Below, one piece after another: positions 37,942 through 49,419 of a stretch of 64,000 bases of DNA. The stretch lies in contig CAJNDS010002254.1 in NCBI GenBank assembly GCA_905221605.1, forward strand, positions 186,001 to 250,000. Reading direction: 5' to 3'. Source of the stretch: Symbiodinium natans (taxonomy: Eukaryota > Sar > Dinophyceae > Suessiales > Symbiodiniaceae). The notes under the pieces were generated by a model. The model ran no database searches. It was given only the letters and a program-made list of their open reading frames with translations, and was not told the origin of the DNA. The translations under genes and the position numbers were made by a program. Position 1 is the stretch's first letter. The number at the start of each line of letters is the position of its first letter.

Positions 37942-39900
37942 TCAGTTGTGCCCCGCCACCACAGCACCATCTTCTCTAACCACCCATGTGGTCCAGTAAG
38001 GCTTCACATCGCCCCACTTGGAAAGATCCTTGTGCTGGGAGCCGAGGCTGAGCTTCATGGAATGGCCCTTCTTCCATATCTTCCCACTCAGCATGCCATA
38101 TGCTGTGGGAACTGGAGCATCCTTGGGCGTAGTCCTGAACCCTACCGCCCATTGCTGGATGGTTGAGGACCTAACCCTAAACAAACCTCCTGTCCTATCC
38201 AAAGTTGCAAGGACGGAGTTGACCTCTAGGCCCACCTCATGGGCCTCAAGGTCGCCCTCAAGCGGAGGTTCGGGCTCCTCCCGCTCGGCTATCTCTACCG
38301 AGGTTACCGAGGTATCGACTGCCTCCTTCTCGATGCAGGCGGGGCAGCGAGAAAACAGGTAGGTCCGCTTGCCGCAGATGCACAGACCCTCATGGTCCCA
38401 GAGGGGTCGTGACGGTTCGTCCAGCATCCCTCTAATGCTGGCATCATCAATGGAACGAACCGCGTCCAGCCTCAAGGACCGCAGAACCTCCGCCCCAAAT
38501 GCCTGCTTCCCTACGATCCCAAAACCTCGCAGGGGAGGCTCCGGAAAATCCTTCTTGAGTTCCGGACAAGCCTCGGCCACTTCCAAGTGGCCTTGCTGCG
38601 TGCGCCAAAGGCGTGGCCGCACCGCCCAGATAGCCTTGATGCCTGCCCAAGCCTCTCCTACAGCCCTGGCTTCCTTGCGCTGCAGGTTCCTTGCTTGGAG
38701 CGTGAGCTCAACAACCAAAGGCCACCTAAGGACGGCTGTGACAAGCCCGCCTTGCCCTAGTCCGACGAGGAACTGCGGACGAAACCCCGAAGCTTCCCTA
38801 AGAACCTTGGCACACGAAGTAAGCAAGTCGACCCTGATCCGCTTGATCTTCTTGGTCCCTGCGAGCCTGCCGGCCCCGCAATCAAAATGCGAGGCAAGCC
38901 CGTCGGTATCCTCAAACGGACCCCAACAACCCCTGACAGCCACAGAAACTCCAGGGAGGCTCGCTTGAAAAACGCGCCTGATTTCAGTCAGCTCTGCGTC
39001 CTGCTCTTTCCAACGCGCGTAGTCAAAGACAACCATGATGCGCACCGGAAGGGCTGCGACGACGCACATCGGCACAGCCGCGGCCTGGACACGGCCCGCA
39101 GGCTCTGGGACGGCGTCGTTGCCGACCGCCCAGGGCACGGGTCCGTCACCCTCAGTACCCTCTCCGAGGTACTGGTCCAGGTCGAAACCTCGGAGTTGGC
39201 CCGAAAGGCCCTCGAGGTCTTTCGTCCTCGCCGCAAGGAGCGCATCCCGATCTTTGGGATTGCGGCTAAAACTGTCACCCAGCGTCGCCGACCGACCGCT
39301 AAGGCTCCTTATTTCGGACCCATCCATAAGGATTTCCGCAACCCACCGGACGAGCTTCGGATCCATTCCGATGTCCGATGTTTGCGCTCGGGTAAGGTTG
39401 GCATGATCTGTCCAACACAGAGTCCGAATAGAGCCAAACATGCGGCGTGTCGCCCGCTTTACCTCGAGCTGGGCAAACGCCTCCGGTATCAAGGGCGGCC
39501 AGTTCTGCTGCGCGGGGGTCAAGCTCTTCGAGTGCGTCATAAGCACTTTGAGCTGGCTCAAGTCACGCGTCATCTGCACGACGCTGCCCCCTACCGCGAT
39601 GCCCGACGCATCCGCGATCTGCTCAAGGGGACACGACCCATCCGCAGCAGAGGCCTCATCGAAGGTAGCCAAATTGATGCGGTTCTGCATCATGCGCTTA
39701 ATCGCTTTAAAGGCTTTGCAACCCTCGGTGGCGGCTGAGCCCAGCCCGCCTTCAGGAAAGACGGCGCCTGGCTTCTGCCACTGCCCTAAAATCTTGGCTG
39801 CGTGCCCATACTCAACAGGCAGGTAGCCGCGCAACCAATTTGCGCAACCCAAAAATTGCTGAATGTGAAGCTTCTCCCAGAGCGGGGGAAAGTCAATCAC
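37942..39900 (-). CDS. retrotransposon copy A: RT connection and RNase H
   Basis: 652 codons. It starts within the RT thumb/connection (LHIQQFLGCANWLRGYL corresponds to the FLG..NYYR..I block after gypsy RTs), then an RNase H-like domain: LATFDEASAADGS, SKSLTPAQQNW, EAFAQLEVKRA and WTDHANLT, matching the TD.SD, S..LT.AE.NY and TDH motifs of Ty3-type RNase H. A cysteine-rich segment CICGKRTYLFSRCPACIEK follows. The first codons are displaced from the upstream ORF by 1-bp differences in A- and C-runs. It ends at the nonsense codon at about 37942. Confidence 0.8.
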   Translation of the reverse strand: MIDFPPLWEKLHIQQFLGCANWLRGYLPVEYGHAAKILGQWQKPGAVFPEGGLGSAATEGCKAFKAIKRMMQNRINLATFDEASAADGSCPLEQIADASGIAVGGSVVQMTRDLSQLKVLMTHSKSLTPAQQNWPPLIPEAFAQLEVKRATRRMFGSIRTLCWTDHANLTRAQTSDIGMDPKLVRWVAEILMDGSEIRSLSGRSATLGDSFSRNPKDRDALLAARTKDLEGLSGQLRGFDLDQYLGEGTEGDGPVPWAVGNDAVPEPAGRVQAAAVPMCVVAALPVRIMVVFDYARWKEQDAELTEIRRVFQASLPGVSVAVRGCWGPFEDTDGLASHFDCGAGRLAGTKKIKRIRVDLLTSCAKVLREASGFRPQFLVGLGQGGLVTAVLRWPLVVELTLQARNLQRKEARAVGEAWAGIKAIWAVRPRLWRTQQGHLEVAEACPELKKDFPEPPLRGFGIVGKQAFGAEVLRSLRLDAVRSIDDASIRGMLDEPSRPLWDHEGLCICGKRTYLFSRCPACIEKEAVDTSVTSVEIAEREEPEPPLEGDLEAHEVGLEVNSVLATLDRTGGLFRVRSSTIQQWAVGFRTTPKDAPVPTAYGMLSGKIWKKGHSMKLSLGSQHKDLSKWGDVKPYWTTWVVREDGAVVAGHN

Positions 39901-40931
39901 CGCCTGACAACGCTCTTCGTCAGGCGAACTCCCGTCCCGCCAATGTTGTGTCCTAGGAGCTTACCTTTGGAGACACAAACTTCGGCCTTACTGATCCCAA
40001 ACGAGAACCCAAACAAGATTGACTTATCTAGGAAACCCTCTAAGGAAACGAGGTGGTCGAGGAGGTGCGGGCACGCCTTAGGGTGCCGGGCGCGCATATC
40101 TGCCGCGAGCGGCTCATAATAATAGTCCGTTGGAGGCTCCTCGATCATCTTATCGATGTCCCAGCTCTCCACGATATGATAGCTCGGGCAGCGCGCCGTG
40201 TCGACCGCGTCTGCTGGGCGCACAGCATCACTTGCGCCTCTTTCAGCCGTGGCCGATCCCTCACGCCAGCCAGCCCAGCGTGGCCCCTTGCGCGTCCTAA
40301 AGACCGCGAGGCGTTCGGTGACGGGAACCTCATCGCTGCACGCAACGCTTTCCGCCACACGCAAATCCCTCGTGTCCCAAAGACGCCACGCCTCACCTGC
40401 GCGCTGAAGCAAGCACGTTTCGTAAGGCGCCTTCTCGACCGCCACGGTCCCAAGGTCCTTCTGCGCAGGGCGCCTACCCCACACAGACGCGTAACCACCT
40501 GGCGCCTCCCACCAGCTGTCGACGCTTGGAAGGTGGTCCAAGCAAGTAAGCACTTCAGGCTCCCCAACAGGGCGCCCAACCGGGCCGCTCCCGCCCCACA
40601 CCGAAGCGAGAACAGTCACCGCAGCAAGGACCGATAGCACACCGACCCTGGCGCCGGTACGCAGCCGCCCAAAGGACCGCGCACACGAGGAACAACCTTG
40701 GAAGCTTCTTGCCGCGGCCCTGGACGCGGACCCGCAAGCGAAGCACGGGTCATGGTCAACCGAAGCAACGGCGACCCCACAATCCGCACATGCCTGCGGA
40801 GACGGCTCTGACTCGAACACCGTCTCAATCGCGCCACAACCACAAGCCGCAGTGCTGACGAGGCCGGAACGCACTTCCGCAACAACCTCGCCTGGCTGGA
40901 GAGAGTGATCACACTCCTGGGCTGCAAGCAA
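39897..40931 (-). pseudogene. retrotransposon copy A: 3' part of ORF1 (zinc ribbons, membrane segment, RT thumb), truncated by the gap
   Basis: Corresponds to the last ~340 codons of the Gag-protease ORF of copy B. It begins at the N gap, contains the zinc-ribbon cysteines, the VGVLSVLAAVTVLASVWGG membrane segment and the RT thumb stretch ISKAEVCVSKGKLLGHNIG, then shifts frame because one C is missing near 39940. The upstream Gag part is absent here. Confidence 0.75.
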
Positions 40932-41031
40932 NNNNNNNNNNNNNNNNNNNNNNNNNNNNNNNNNNNNNNNNNNNNNNNNNNNNNNNNNNNNNNNNNNNNN
41001 NNNNNNNNNNNNNNNNNNNNNNNNNNNNNNN
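40932..41031. other. assembly gap of exactly 100 N
   Basis: A round-number N run, the usual marker for a scaffold join of unknown size. Any open frame crossing it (for example one of 712 codons) is an artefact. Confidence 0.99.
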
Positions 41032-42035
41032 TCGGAGCCAGAGTCCCTCTCTTCGCCACGCCGCGGATCAGGGATCCCGCGAGAGACGACCTCTGCCAAA
41101 CGGAGAGGGGTGCTGCAGCGAAAGCACAGCTGCCTGAATGAAAGATTCCATTCATAGCAGTTAGGGCACTGCCACCCTGCAATGCGGAGCGCTTCGCTGA
41201 TGTGATCATCGCGCTCCGCCTTCTCCGCCTGGCGCCGCTCTCGCTTCTTGGCGCGCTCGGCCGCCTGCGCCTCCTCGGCCGCCTGGAGGGCTTCAGCGAG
41301 TTCCTCATCGCTGAGAAGCCTCGCGGCATCCGCCCGCGCTTGTTGGTCTTCAAGCGCTTCGGCAGAAAACCTCCGCCTCCATTGCTCGGGCGCGGTTTGA
41401 GGGTCTACCTCCCACCACCCGATGTCGATCCCGTTGATCCATCGGCCGTCGCACGGGGCGCCCGCTTTCGGGCCGCCCGCGTGCGTGGTGAGGCACTGGT
41501 CCTCGGTAACCGGGTTGATGGCTTCGCAGAAGAAGCACCGCCAGCTGCCGTAGGGGTAAAAGCGGCCTTCGACGTAGGCTCGGTTGGCTGGGAGGGCGAC
41601 ATCGTCCGCCTCATCCGCGGTGCCTGCCTCCATCTCAACCGAGACCTCCTCGTCCTTGACAACCTCAGCTTCCTCCTCCTGTTCCTCCTTGACCAGGGGC
41701 TCTTCTTGCTCCCGGCCAATGTTGAGGTCAAGGCTATCCGCGGCTGGGTCGCCCGCGAAGAAGGAATCGATCTCCTGGGCATGCAGATCGTCAAGAGGCG
41801 TCACCAGGTCTGGCGAGTAATCCCGCTTGGAACGACGCTCTGCCAGGCGTTGCTGAACGTCGCTTCGGGCGGCCCGAGGGCCCGCCCGCGCGGAGCGGCC
41901 TCCCGCGGACTCGGCCTCCTCCGTGGGCTCGCTCTTGGGCGTGGACCCTCCACCGCTACTCTCCGGAGCGGGATCCAGCTCGGGGCCACCCCGGTGGATG
42001 ACTACCACCATAAATGTAGTGCGATCCGTCCTCAA
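41032..42035 (-). pseudogene. retrotransposon copy B: 5' part of ORF3 (RanBP2 fingers), cut by the gap
   Basis: Near-identical to the first ~330 codons of ORF3 in copy A, including both RanBP2-type fingers. It stops at the N gap, so the membrane segment and PLD domain of this copy are not in the assembly. It keeps the same frame change relative to ORF2. Confidence 0.8.
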
Positions 42036-43470
42036 GCTGGATTCGGTCCCCTCTCTTCAGGAGCGGGACCTTCGAGTGATCGTACCCGTTGGCTTTGTGG
42101 TACCGAATCACTCGGAGCATGGGCACCTCCCCATACCCACCGTCCTTTCCTCGGCGGAACAACCGTCCCCGCCAGTCTTGACGAAAAGGGTCAAGAGGTG
42201 CGGAGGGGCTGATCCCCAGGTTGGGCGGAAGAGAGGCGCCATGGCAGGCCGCCTGATGCAAGTGGTATTGCACCAGCGACTCAAAGGCCAGCCCGCATCC
42301 AGGAGCTGAGCATCCATAGTGGCCGTCAGCATTAGGGCGAGGCACCTCTGGGGCCGGGGCGGACTGGACGGTCCCGCCTCTCGAAGGCATGGCGGAACTG
42401 CTCGATCCCGCACCCCCGGGGGCATCCTGACCATCGTCAGACACCTCTTCCCCGTCGGCGCCTTCCCCGGCCGCCCGATTCTCTCCCCCACGGCGCAGAG
42501 TTTTGAGGGATTCCTCACGCTTGGTGATCTTTTCTAACTTCACCATCGCGGTTCCCGCCACCTCCAGTATTCTCGACTGGAGTTTCTGCGCTCTCAGAAG
42601 AGCTTCGGACCGCGCGAGGTACTCCTTCGCGGTGCTGACCACCGATTGGCCAAGTTCGAGGACTCCTTCCTCTCTGCTCCCGGCCTGGGCCCCACCAGCG
42701 GGCTCTTCGTCCTCCTTCACCTTGACCGCGGCTTGGGGCGCCCGCGTGTCGGGAAGATCCGAGCTGGAACTATCTTCCTCGACACCTTCAGCTTCTTGGG
42801 CTGCCTCTTCCTCGAGCGAGTCTTCGGCCTCGAGGGCATTGGGGCCAGGGACGTTGCGCCTAGGATACTCCTTGGGCTTCGCTGGAAAGATCGAAGTCTT
42901 AGGAGCCCCTGAAGCACGCCCTTTGGCCTTAGGCGCGGCCTTAGGAGGGGTAACAGGTCGGGCGGCCCCTGCGGCCATGACACGGCCCGCAGGGGCCAGC
43001 ACAACCGTCGAGGAGCTCGCCGCGCCACTGCTGGCCGCAGCAGCTTGGGACGCTTGGACCGTGCCCAGTTTCGGTCCTCGCCCCAACGGCGGGTGGGGGC
43101 CCGCACTGATGTCGCCTAAACTCCTTAGGTCGACATGCTGGATCAACCGATCCACTTCTAACTCAGCTACAAAGATGGAGTAAACAGCTGAGCCTTTGGG
43201 GAGTGCCCAGATGCGGGAGATGCCGGTGGCTCTAATCTGGCCAGTGAGAGCCACCCCATCTGCTCCCGCATAGATAGGCACTCCGGCGTCCCGCAGGACC
43301 GCCAACCGGACCTCGACTATGCAAGTCGATCCGCGGCGGAACCCGCGTCCCACTGCGTGGGGCAGTGCCCTAGGACGTAGTGCACCCCGAGGCGGCCTCC
43401 CGGCCCGCCGCCGGGGACCAAGCCATTCTCGATCAGGCTCGGCACGACATGCAAGTCCGTGCCGTGCCAC
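41956..43470 (-). pseudogene. retrotransposon copy B: C-terminal Tpt1-like part and C2H2 finger, out of frame with its N-terminus
   Basis: 504 codons. A 10-bp deletion near 43348, relative to copy A, shifts the frame inside the Tpt1-like domain, so this frame carries only the second half of that domain (RRGSTCIVEVRLAVLRDAG, GISRIWALPKG) plus the acidic region and the C2H2 finger. The first ~40 residues are read in the wrong frame. Confidence 0.75.
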
Positions 43471-46400
43471 ATGGCCGGGCCATGCCGATGTATAAGATCG
43501 TTGATGGCGGTCTCACTTAGGCCCTCCATCATGAATCCCATAGGATGGCCGCAATCGGCCGAGTGGCCGTGGAAGGCACGCAAGTAGCCAGCGTACGAGG
43601 TATCCAACCTCGGTTTCCGCTGGTTGGCGTCGTGCGCGACCGCCTGGTTGTACTGGTTGATGGTGATGCCGAGTTGTTCGATCAACTCATCAACCGGGTA
43701 GAGGCCGCCCGGAGCGAACCGGCCTCTACAACCAGCTTCGCCGTGCCGCATGCATCGGACTAGCATACGCTGCACGTCGTCGATCGTGGGCGGGCCCTTT
43801 TCGGCCCTTAGGGCCTGGACTCTTGCTCTTGCCCCTGCCCTTCGACCCTCCTCCACCCATCGCGGCACTGAGGCCCGCGGCTTTGCTGGACCTCCGATGG
43901 GCGAGGAAACCTGACGCGCCCTTGAGCGGCCAGGACACGGCCCGCTGCAAGGGGCCGGTGTGCAGTAGTGGTAGGCAGCCGCTCCCGCGCGGCCAGGGCA
44001 CGGCCCGCAGCGGGGCCTTGTGGTTGACCACGAAGGTCCGGGCGACCGATCGGTCGCTCCCGCGCGGTCTGGTCGCGAACCGCAGCGGGGCGCAGTGCAC
44101 AGGCACGAACGCGGGGAGGGACTACCTACCCTAGGCTCTACAACACACTTGAACCGCTGCGGCGGGGGTTTGGGGAGTTTCCTTAAGGTCTGGGCTCTAA
44201 GGCTTCTACGGCTTCTGCTTCGACCTTGGACCGAACCTCTAGGCCTGCTTGCGAAACACTGGCTGCGAGACAGAGGAACGAAGCTGCACGCGACGAACGA
44301 CGAAAAATCCTTCTGCCCGCAGACCGGCGACCTGGGAAACGGCCCGCCCCAAAAACACCCGCCCTGAACACAGAAACACCCGAACAGCCCCCACATCCTG
44401 AGCATCAGAACGCGCGTGGGGTGATTCTGGTCTGAGCGCGCCGCGTCATGGTTCGCGCGCTTGGTGTTGTGCGCACCGCGAACGCCTAAGGCTTCAAGAT
44501 CAGACGACGCGCTCTGCGGAGCTGCGACTGCCCCTTTGGCGCACGCTTCGCGCACCGCCCCCTCGGCTTGGGCATCAGTGAAAAACTGCCCATCAATGAC
44601 CCTACCCGTCCTAACAGTAATATCATCCACGTAGGCTATCCACTCCTTAGTATACTTAAGGCGCCTACCTCTGCCGGGGGCATAGGCCCTATCAACCACA
44701 AAGTTGAAATCATCTGGGCCGTTAATCGGGCCAAAGGTGAGGCCGACAGGGAGATATTTCCCTGATCTTGCCACAATGGCCAACACCTCGCGCGCACGCT
44801 TGGTGTTCCTAATTTGATTAAACCCACTAACCGCATCCACGAAGGTATACCAAACCGAACCTACTGCGGCGGCGAGCACATCGCTACCCCGCCGACAATA
44901 GTACGTGGAGCGCTTAATTCGGGCATTCACACGGCGGTAGTCAACCACCAAGCGTCGCTTCCTATGCCGCTTGTAGCTGGGCATTTCCTTGGTCGGAAAC
45001 GGCGCAGAGCCCCAAGCCGAGCTGCCGCGGATCAACTGACCCCGCTTGCATTCTTCTTCAAGCTTGTCGTCGACCCATTGCGCGGACTCGCCCCTCAGAC
45101 TGTGAGGCTGGGACGAGACCGGCGGCCCGGTGGGGATGCCGTCATGGGCGAACTTCCTGACCGTGGTCCTGGTGGTGTCCTCCACCCAGAACCCAGCGGC
45201 CTTTCGCCGTATGACCTCCCTGACGGCTGCGATGTCAGCATCGGTCAGCCCTGGTCTGGTTGGTCTAGGCTCGATCTTCAAACCCGACCATACGAGGTCT
45301 CTATAGGCCTCGGTGCGCCTAGGATCCTCCGCGACCTTCTCGCCCGCAAGAGCATAGACCTCAAGGTCAGCCCGGACGGAATCCCAGTCCTTGGCGTCCG
45401 CCTTGGTTCGCCAAAACGCTTCCTTCTCAGCGGCGTACTTATCCACCTCCTTATCCAGCTCCGCACGCTCTGCTGGCGTGAGGCCCGAGCGCACGTCCGG
45501 GAGGGGAACGACTGGAGAGGGCTGTGGCGCAGCCGCGGCGCTATCCGCACCCGCAGTGGCTGGAAAGCTTTCAACTGCAGCGGTGCACAGCTCTTCTGCG
45601 CCCCTCATACCAAGGTCCTGGAGTGATGCGCAGAAAGCCGCCCCTATGAGGTTGTAGTCGGCTTGCGCGCGCCCAACGTGCTTGTGCTGCACTGCGCCTA
45701 ACGCATCCGGCCTACTACACCTCAAACCTACCGATTCTAAGCTGAAATCGGCGAGCCACAGGGCCCCGCTCTCAACGAGGTTGTCGCGGCCACTGGCCCG
45801 CGCGAACTGGCATATGTCAGCCCGCACGAAAGCCCAAGGCCAGCGTGGCTCTGCGAGCGTCCCAAACAAGGCGCCCCACTCCTCTAGCCGCCAGGGTTCC
45901 CACTCGCCTTTTTTTTGTGCCTGCAAATGCAGTGCGACGTGGGCGCCCGCGCGCGTGCGTTCCCGCGCACACCGGACGACTAGCTGAAGGAAAGCTCGGG
46001 GCACATTCTTGCCCTCAAGCCCAATCACGAGCACCTTCGGCTCTGCGCGCAAAACAGCGCCGCTAATTGCCTCTAAGTGCCCTTCTGCGGCCAGGTTCCA
46101 GGTGATCCCGTAGGCCTGTTTGCCTTGCACAAAAGCTGGAACAACCCTGTACCCGTGCCTCCTAGCCGCGTCGGAAACGACCGCGTCACCCCAAGCAACC
46201 TCTAAGACATCGGCAACCCCTCCAAGGAAATACTGCCGGAACCAACTCTCGACAGCACCCGACTCTGGGGAAGCCCTAGGCTGCAACACGCGGGGTTCCG
46301 CGACCAAGAGGTCCGCGAGGGCCTCTCGGATCGAGAGCACACCCGTTCTGGCGCGAGACGCTCTCTCGAGCGTCCTGTCCTGCAACGAGTACGCTCCCTT

Positions 46401-46865
46401 GTCCAACTTCCTGGCCGAGGCTGCAGCAAGCACGCCGTCGCGGTTCAGGTCGACCTTGGAAATGATCTCCCTGACGGTAACCGCTTCGTGGGCCGGACGA
46501 GTCCCCTCTGAAAGCGTGAGCGCACCGTCCTCGGCGATGTATGCAAGCCGCCATTTGACGCGAACCCCGCTGGCATCGGGGAGATAGCGGTGCACGCCGA
46601 CCTGCGCACGGGCAGCATCTACCTGCGTAACCCGTCCTAACCTGCACACCTTAGGGCCTCCACCTACACCCCGATAGGCAATGCGGTCGCCAAGGCGGAG
46701 GACGAAGTCCCTCCCGCGCCTGGTCAGCGTGAACTCCACTTGCTTGGCGTCGCCTTGAACCTGTTGCCCTAAGCTGGGGCGAGACGAGCCGTCCCCGCCG
46801 GTTCCATCGTCCTCAAAGACGACCGGCTCGCGGGATTCCGCGCCATCTGCATCCTGCAGGAACAA
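43317..46865 (-). pseudogene. retrotransposon copy B: methyltransferase-like region, RT fingers/palm, first half of Tpt1-like domain
   Basis: 1182 codons. Same order as copy A: Rossmann-like region, RT with FVDAVSGFNQI and YVDD, low-complexity stretch, then the Tpt1-like start (MRHG, FHGHS-like, WHGT). One extra base near 46853 separates it from the integrase frame, and the 10-bp deletion near 43348 ends it early. Most differences from copy A are single substitutions. Confidence 0.8.
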
Positions 46866-49419
46866 GAATGCAGTCTTCCGCGTGCGCCTCCATCGGGCCG
46901 CGCCGGGCGGAAGAAGTACCCCCCGACTCCATCGACACGGGCTCCAAGGTGAGCCTGTGGCCCTTGACTTCCAACACGCGCCAGGGGCCGGTCAGACCCG
47001 GTTTCCAAGGCACACGCCCCGCCCCCTCTGAACGGGCCCTCGGAGCGTTCCAGACCACTCGGTCTCCTGGCTTAAGGTCCACAGTGCGCCTATGGCGATT
47101 TGCAAGTTTCGCCCGCGCTTCTGAAGACCGCGTCCAGTGCTCTCGGACCGCAGCAGCTAGTTCCGAGAACTGCTTAAACTGGCTCCGAGCCCAATCAGAG
47201 ATGGGTTCGAACTGCAAGGCGTCTCGCAGGACGTCCTTTTCAAGTGGTAGAGCGAGCGACCAGCTCCGCTCTAGGTCCCTCGGGGTATACCCGTGGGGTC
47301 CCGGAGTGTTATCTATGACGTACTCCGCCACCACGAGCCAATCCGACCAAGCTTCGGAAAGGGAGGCGCCGACTTGCCTGACGACCGCCCCCAGCACCTT
47401 TTGAACTTCTTGGTGGACTCGCTCGTTTGCGCCCAACTCACAAGGCCTCAAGGGCGCGCTGAACCGCCACTCGGTCCCAAGCATAGCGCTGAGTTCTGCC
47501 ATGAGCGCATTCTTGAACTCTGGCCCTCTATCCGACCTGATGAGGCTCGGGATCGTCCTGCTGCGAAGCACACAGCGCACGAACGCCCTCCTGACTTCAG
47601 CATGAGTCAGAGACCTCATCGGCTCGAGGAGGACAGCATGACTGAGGCAATCGAAGTACGTAAGCGAGTACCTATGCCCCTCCCTGTCCTCTCGGTTCGG
47701 ACCTTCACAGTCCACGCTGACTTCCTGCCAGCATGTCTCGGCGCCACATTTGACCGCACGAGCTTCAACCTTCGTCGGTCGAGAGCGGCCTTTAATGCAA
47801 GCGAGACATTTGGCGACCCAGGTCCGCACATCTTTCTCTAAGTCGGGCCACCAGACTGCCCTCTCTAGCAGCTTGACGGTAACCTCAGCAGACCTATGGG
47901 CCCCAAGGACTCCACAGTGGACTGAATTGTAGCAAGCGCGGCGCCAGGTCACCCCATTCGCGCCCGCAGCCCCGTTGGGAACCACTGGGACAACGACGGT
48001 TTGACCCGTCCTGAGGGTCACCTCGCGCTCAAGCAACCCGTCTCCGGATATCTCCATTGGCGGCTCTGGCTTGCGAATCGAGCCCGCCAATGAGGGATCG
48101 CGCCGCTGGCCCTCGTACCACGCCGTACGAAGGGATCCCGTGACTCGGAACTCCGAAATGTTCGCCGCGTCCCTTGCCTCGACCGCAAGCTGCTCACGAC
48201 GAATTTCGTCCTCCTCCGCGATCAGGCTCAGAGACGGAACACCGCCCTTAAACTCGACCTTGACCTTGGTTGAGGAATGGTCCCAAATGCACAGGATGGG
48301 GCTATGACTAACGAGCTCTAGAACCACTGCAGGGCCCTTGTGCTCTTCACCCATAAACGCCAAAACTCTACCCTTCAGCTTGCACTCATTGGCATTCTTC
48401 CCGCGACTGATAGCGCCCGCGGTCCAATGCCCTTCTACGCCCTCGTTGGACGAAGAGAATTGAGCAAGGACCCTTGACGCCTGCAGGGTAGACCTGCGGG
48501 GATCCGAAGCTGCTTCTCCGGTTGCCCGCCAGCCAATGACCTGAGTAACCCTACCCACAAGGGCTATCAGCTTGCCGAAGGAGGGGTCTAAGGCAACCTC
48601 TTTACCATTAGACCTCCAGAGCACTTCACACTGCTCATTCACGACATGTCTGTGGCCGTGCCAGTTCACCACTGACGACCAATGCACGACGATGTCGCCC
48701 TGAACCACATTCAGGGGCGAGCAGTTGTGCCCCGCCACCACAGCACCATCTTCTCTAACCACCCATGTGGTCCAGTAAGGCTTCACATCGCCCCACTTGG
48801 AAAGATCCTTGTGCTGGGAGCCGAGGCTGAGCTTCATGGAATGGCTCTTCTTCCATATCTTCCCACTCAGCATGCCATATGCAGTGGGAACTGGAGCATC
48901 TTTGGGCGTAGTCCTAAACCCTACCGCCCATTGCTGGATGGTTGAGGACCTAACCCTAACCAAACCTCCTGTCCTATCCAAAGTTGCAAGGACGGAGTTG
49001 ACCTCTAGGCCCACCTCATGGGCCTCAAGGTCGCCCTCAAGCGGAGGTTCGGGCTCCTCCCGCTCGGCTATCTCTACCGAGATATCGACTGCCTCTTTCT
49101 CGATGCAGGCGGGGCAGCGAGAAAACAGGTAGGTCCGCTTGCCGCAGATGCACAGACCCTCATGGTCCCAGAGGGGTCGTGACGGTTCGTCCAGCATCCC
49201 TCTAATGCTGGCATCATCAATGGAACGAACCGCGTCCAGCCTCAAGGACCGCAGAACCTCCGCCCCCAATGCCTGCTTCCCTACGATCCCAAAACCTCGC
49301 AGGGGAGGCTCCGGAAAATCCTTCTTGAGTTCCGGACAAGCCTCGGCCACTTCCAAGTGCCTTGCTGCGTGCGCCAAAGGCGTGGCCGCACCGCCCAGAT
49401 AGCCTTGATGCCTGCCCAA
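46813..49419 (-). CDS. retrotransposon copy B: linker and integrase, continuous
   Basis: 868 codons in one frame where copy A is broken three times. Contains the CICGKRTYLFSRCPACIEK cysteine cluster, the linker, the HHCC zinc-binding and DDE catalytic core with the same D-59-D-35-E spacing, and the GPWRVLEV module. Its first ~20 residues are out of frame because one G is missing near 49359 relative to copy A. Confidence 0.85.
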   Translation of the reverse strand: MGRHQGYLGGAATPLAHAARHLEVAEACPELKKDFPEPPLRGFGIVGKQALGAEVLRSLRLDAVRSIDDASIRGMLDEPSRPLWDHEGLCICGKRTYLFSRCPACIEKEAVDISVEIAEREEPEPPLEGDLEAHEVGLEVNSVLATLDRTGGLVRVRSSTIQQWAVGFRTTPKDAPVPTAYGMLSGKIWKKSHSMKLSLGSQHKDLSKWGDVKPYWTTWVVREDGAVVAGHNCSPLNVVQGDIVVHWSSVVNWHGHRHVVNEQCEVLWRSNGKEVALDPSFGKLIALVGRVTQVIGWRATGEAASDPRRSTLQASRVLAQFSSSNEGVEGHWTAGAISRGKNANECKLKGRVLAFMGEEHKGPAVVLELVSHSPILCIWDHSSTKVKVEFKGGVPSLSLIAEEDEIRREQLAVEARDAANISEFRVTGSLRTAWYEGQRRDPSLAGSIRKPEPPMEISGDGLLEREVTLRTGQTVVVPVVPNGAAGANGVTWRRACYNSVHCGVLGAHRSAEVTVKLLERAVWWPDLEKDVRTWVAKCLACIKGRSRPTKVEARAVKCGAETCWQEVSVDCEGPNREDREGHRYSLTYFDCLSHAVLLEPMRSLTHAEVRRAFVRCVLRSRTIPSLIRSDRGPEFKNALMAELSAMLGTEWRFSAPLRPCELGANERVHQEVQKVLGAVVRQVGASLSEAWSDWLVVAEYVIDNTPGPHGYTPRDLERSWSLALPLEKDVLRDALQFEPISDWARSQFKQFSELAAAVREHWTRSSEARAKLANRHRRTVDLKPGDRVVWNAPRARSEGAGRVPWKPGLTGPWRVLEVKGHRLTLEPVSMESGGTSSARRGPMEAHAEDCILVPAGCRWRGIPRAGRL

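Noticed and set aside
39897-42035. 712-codon - strand ORF joining RanBP2 fingers to zinc ribbons
   Set aside because: It runs through the 100-N assembly gap; the fusion is an artefact.
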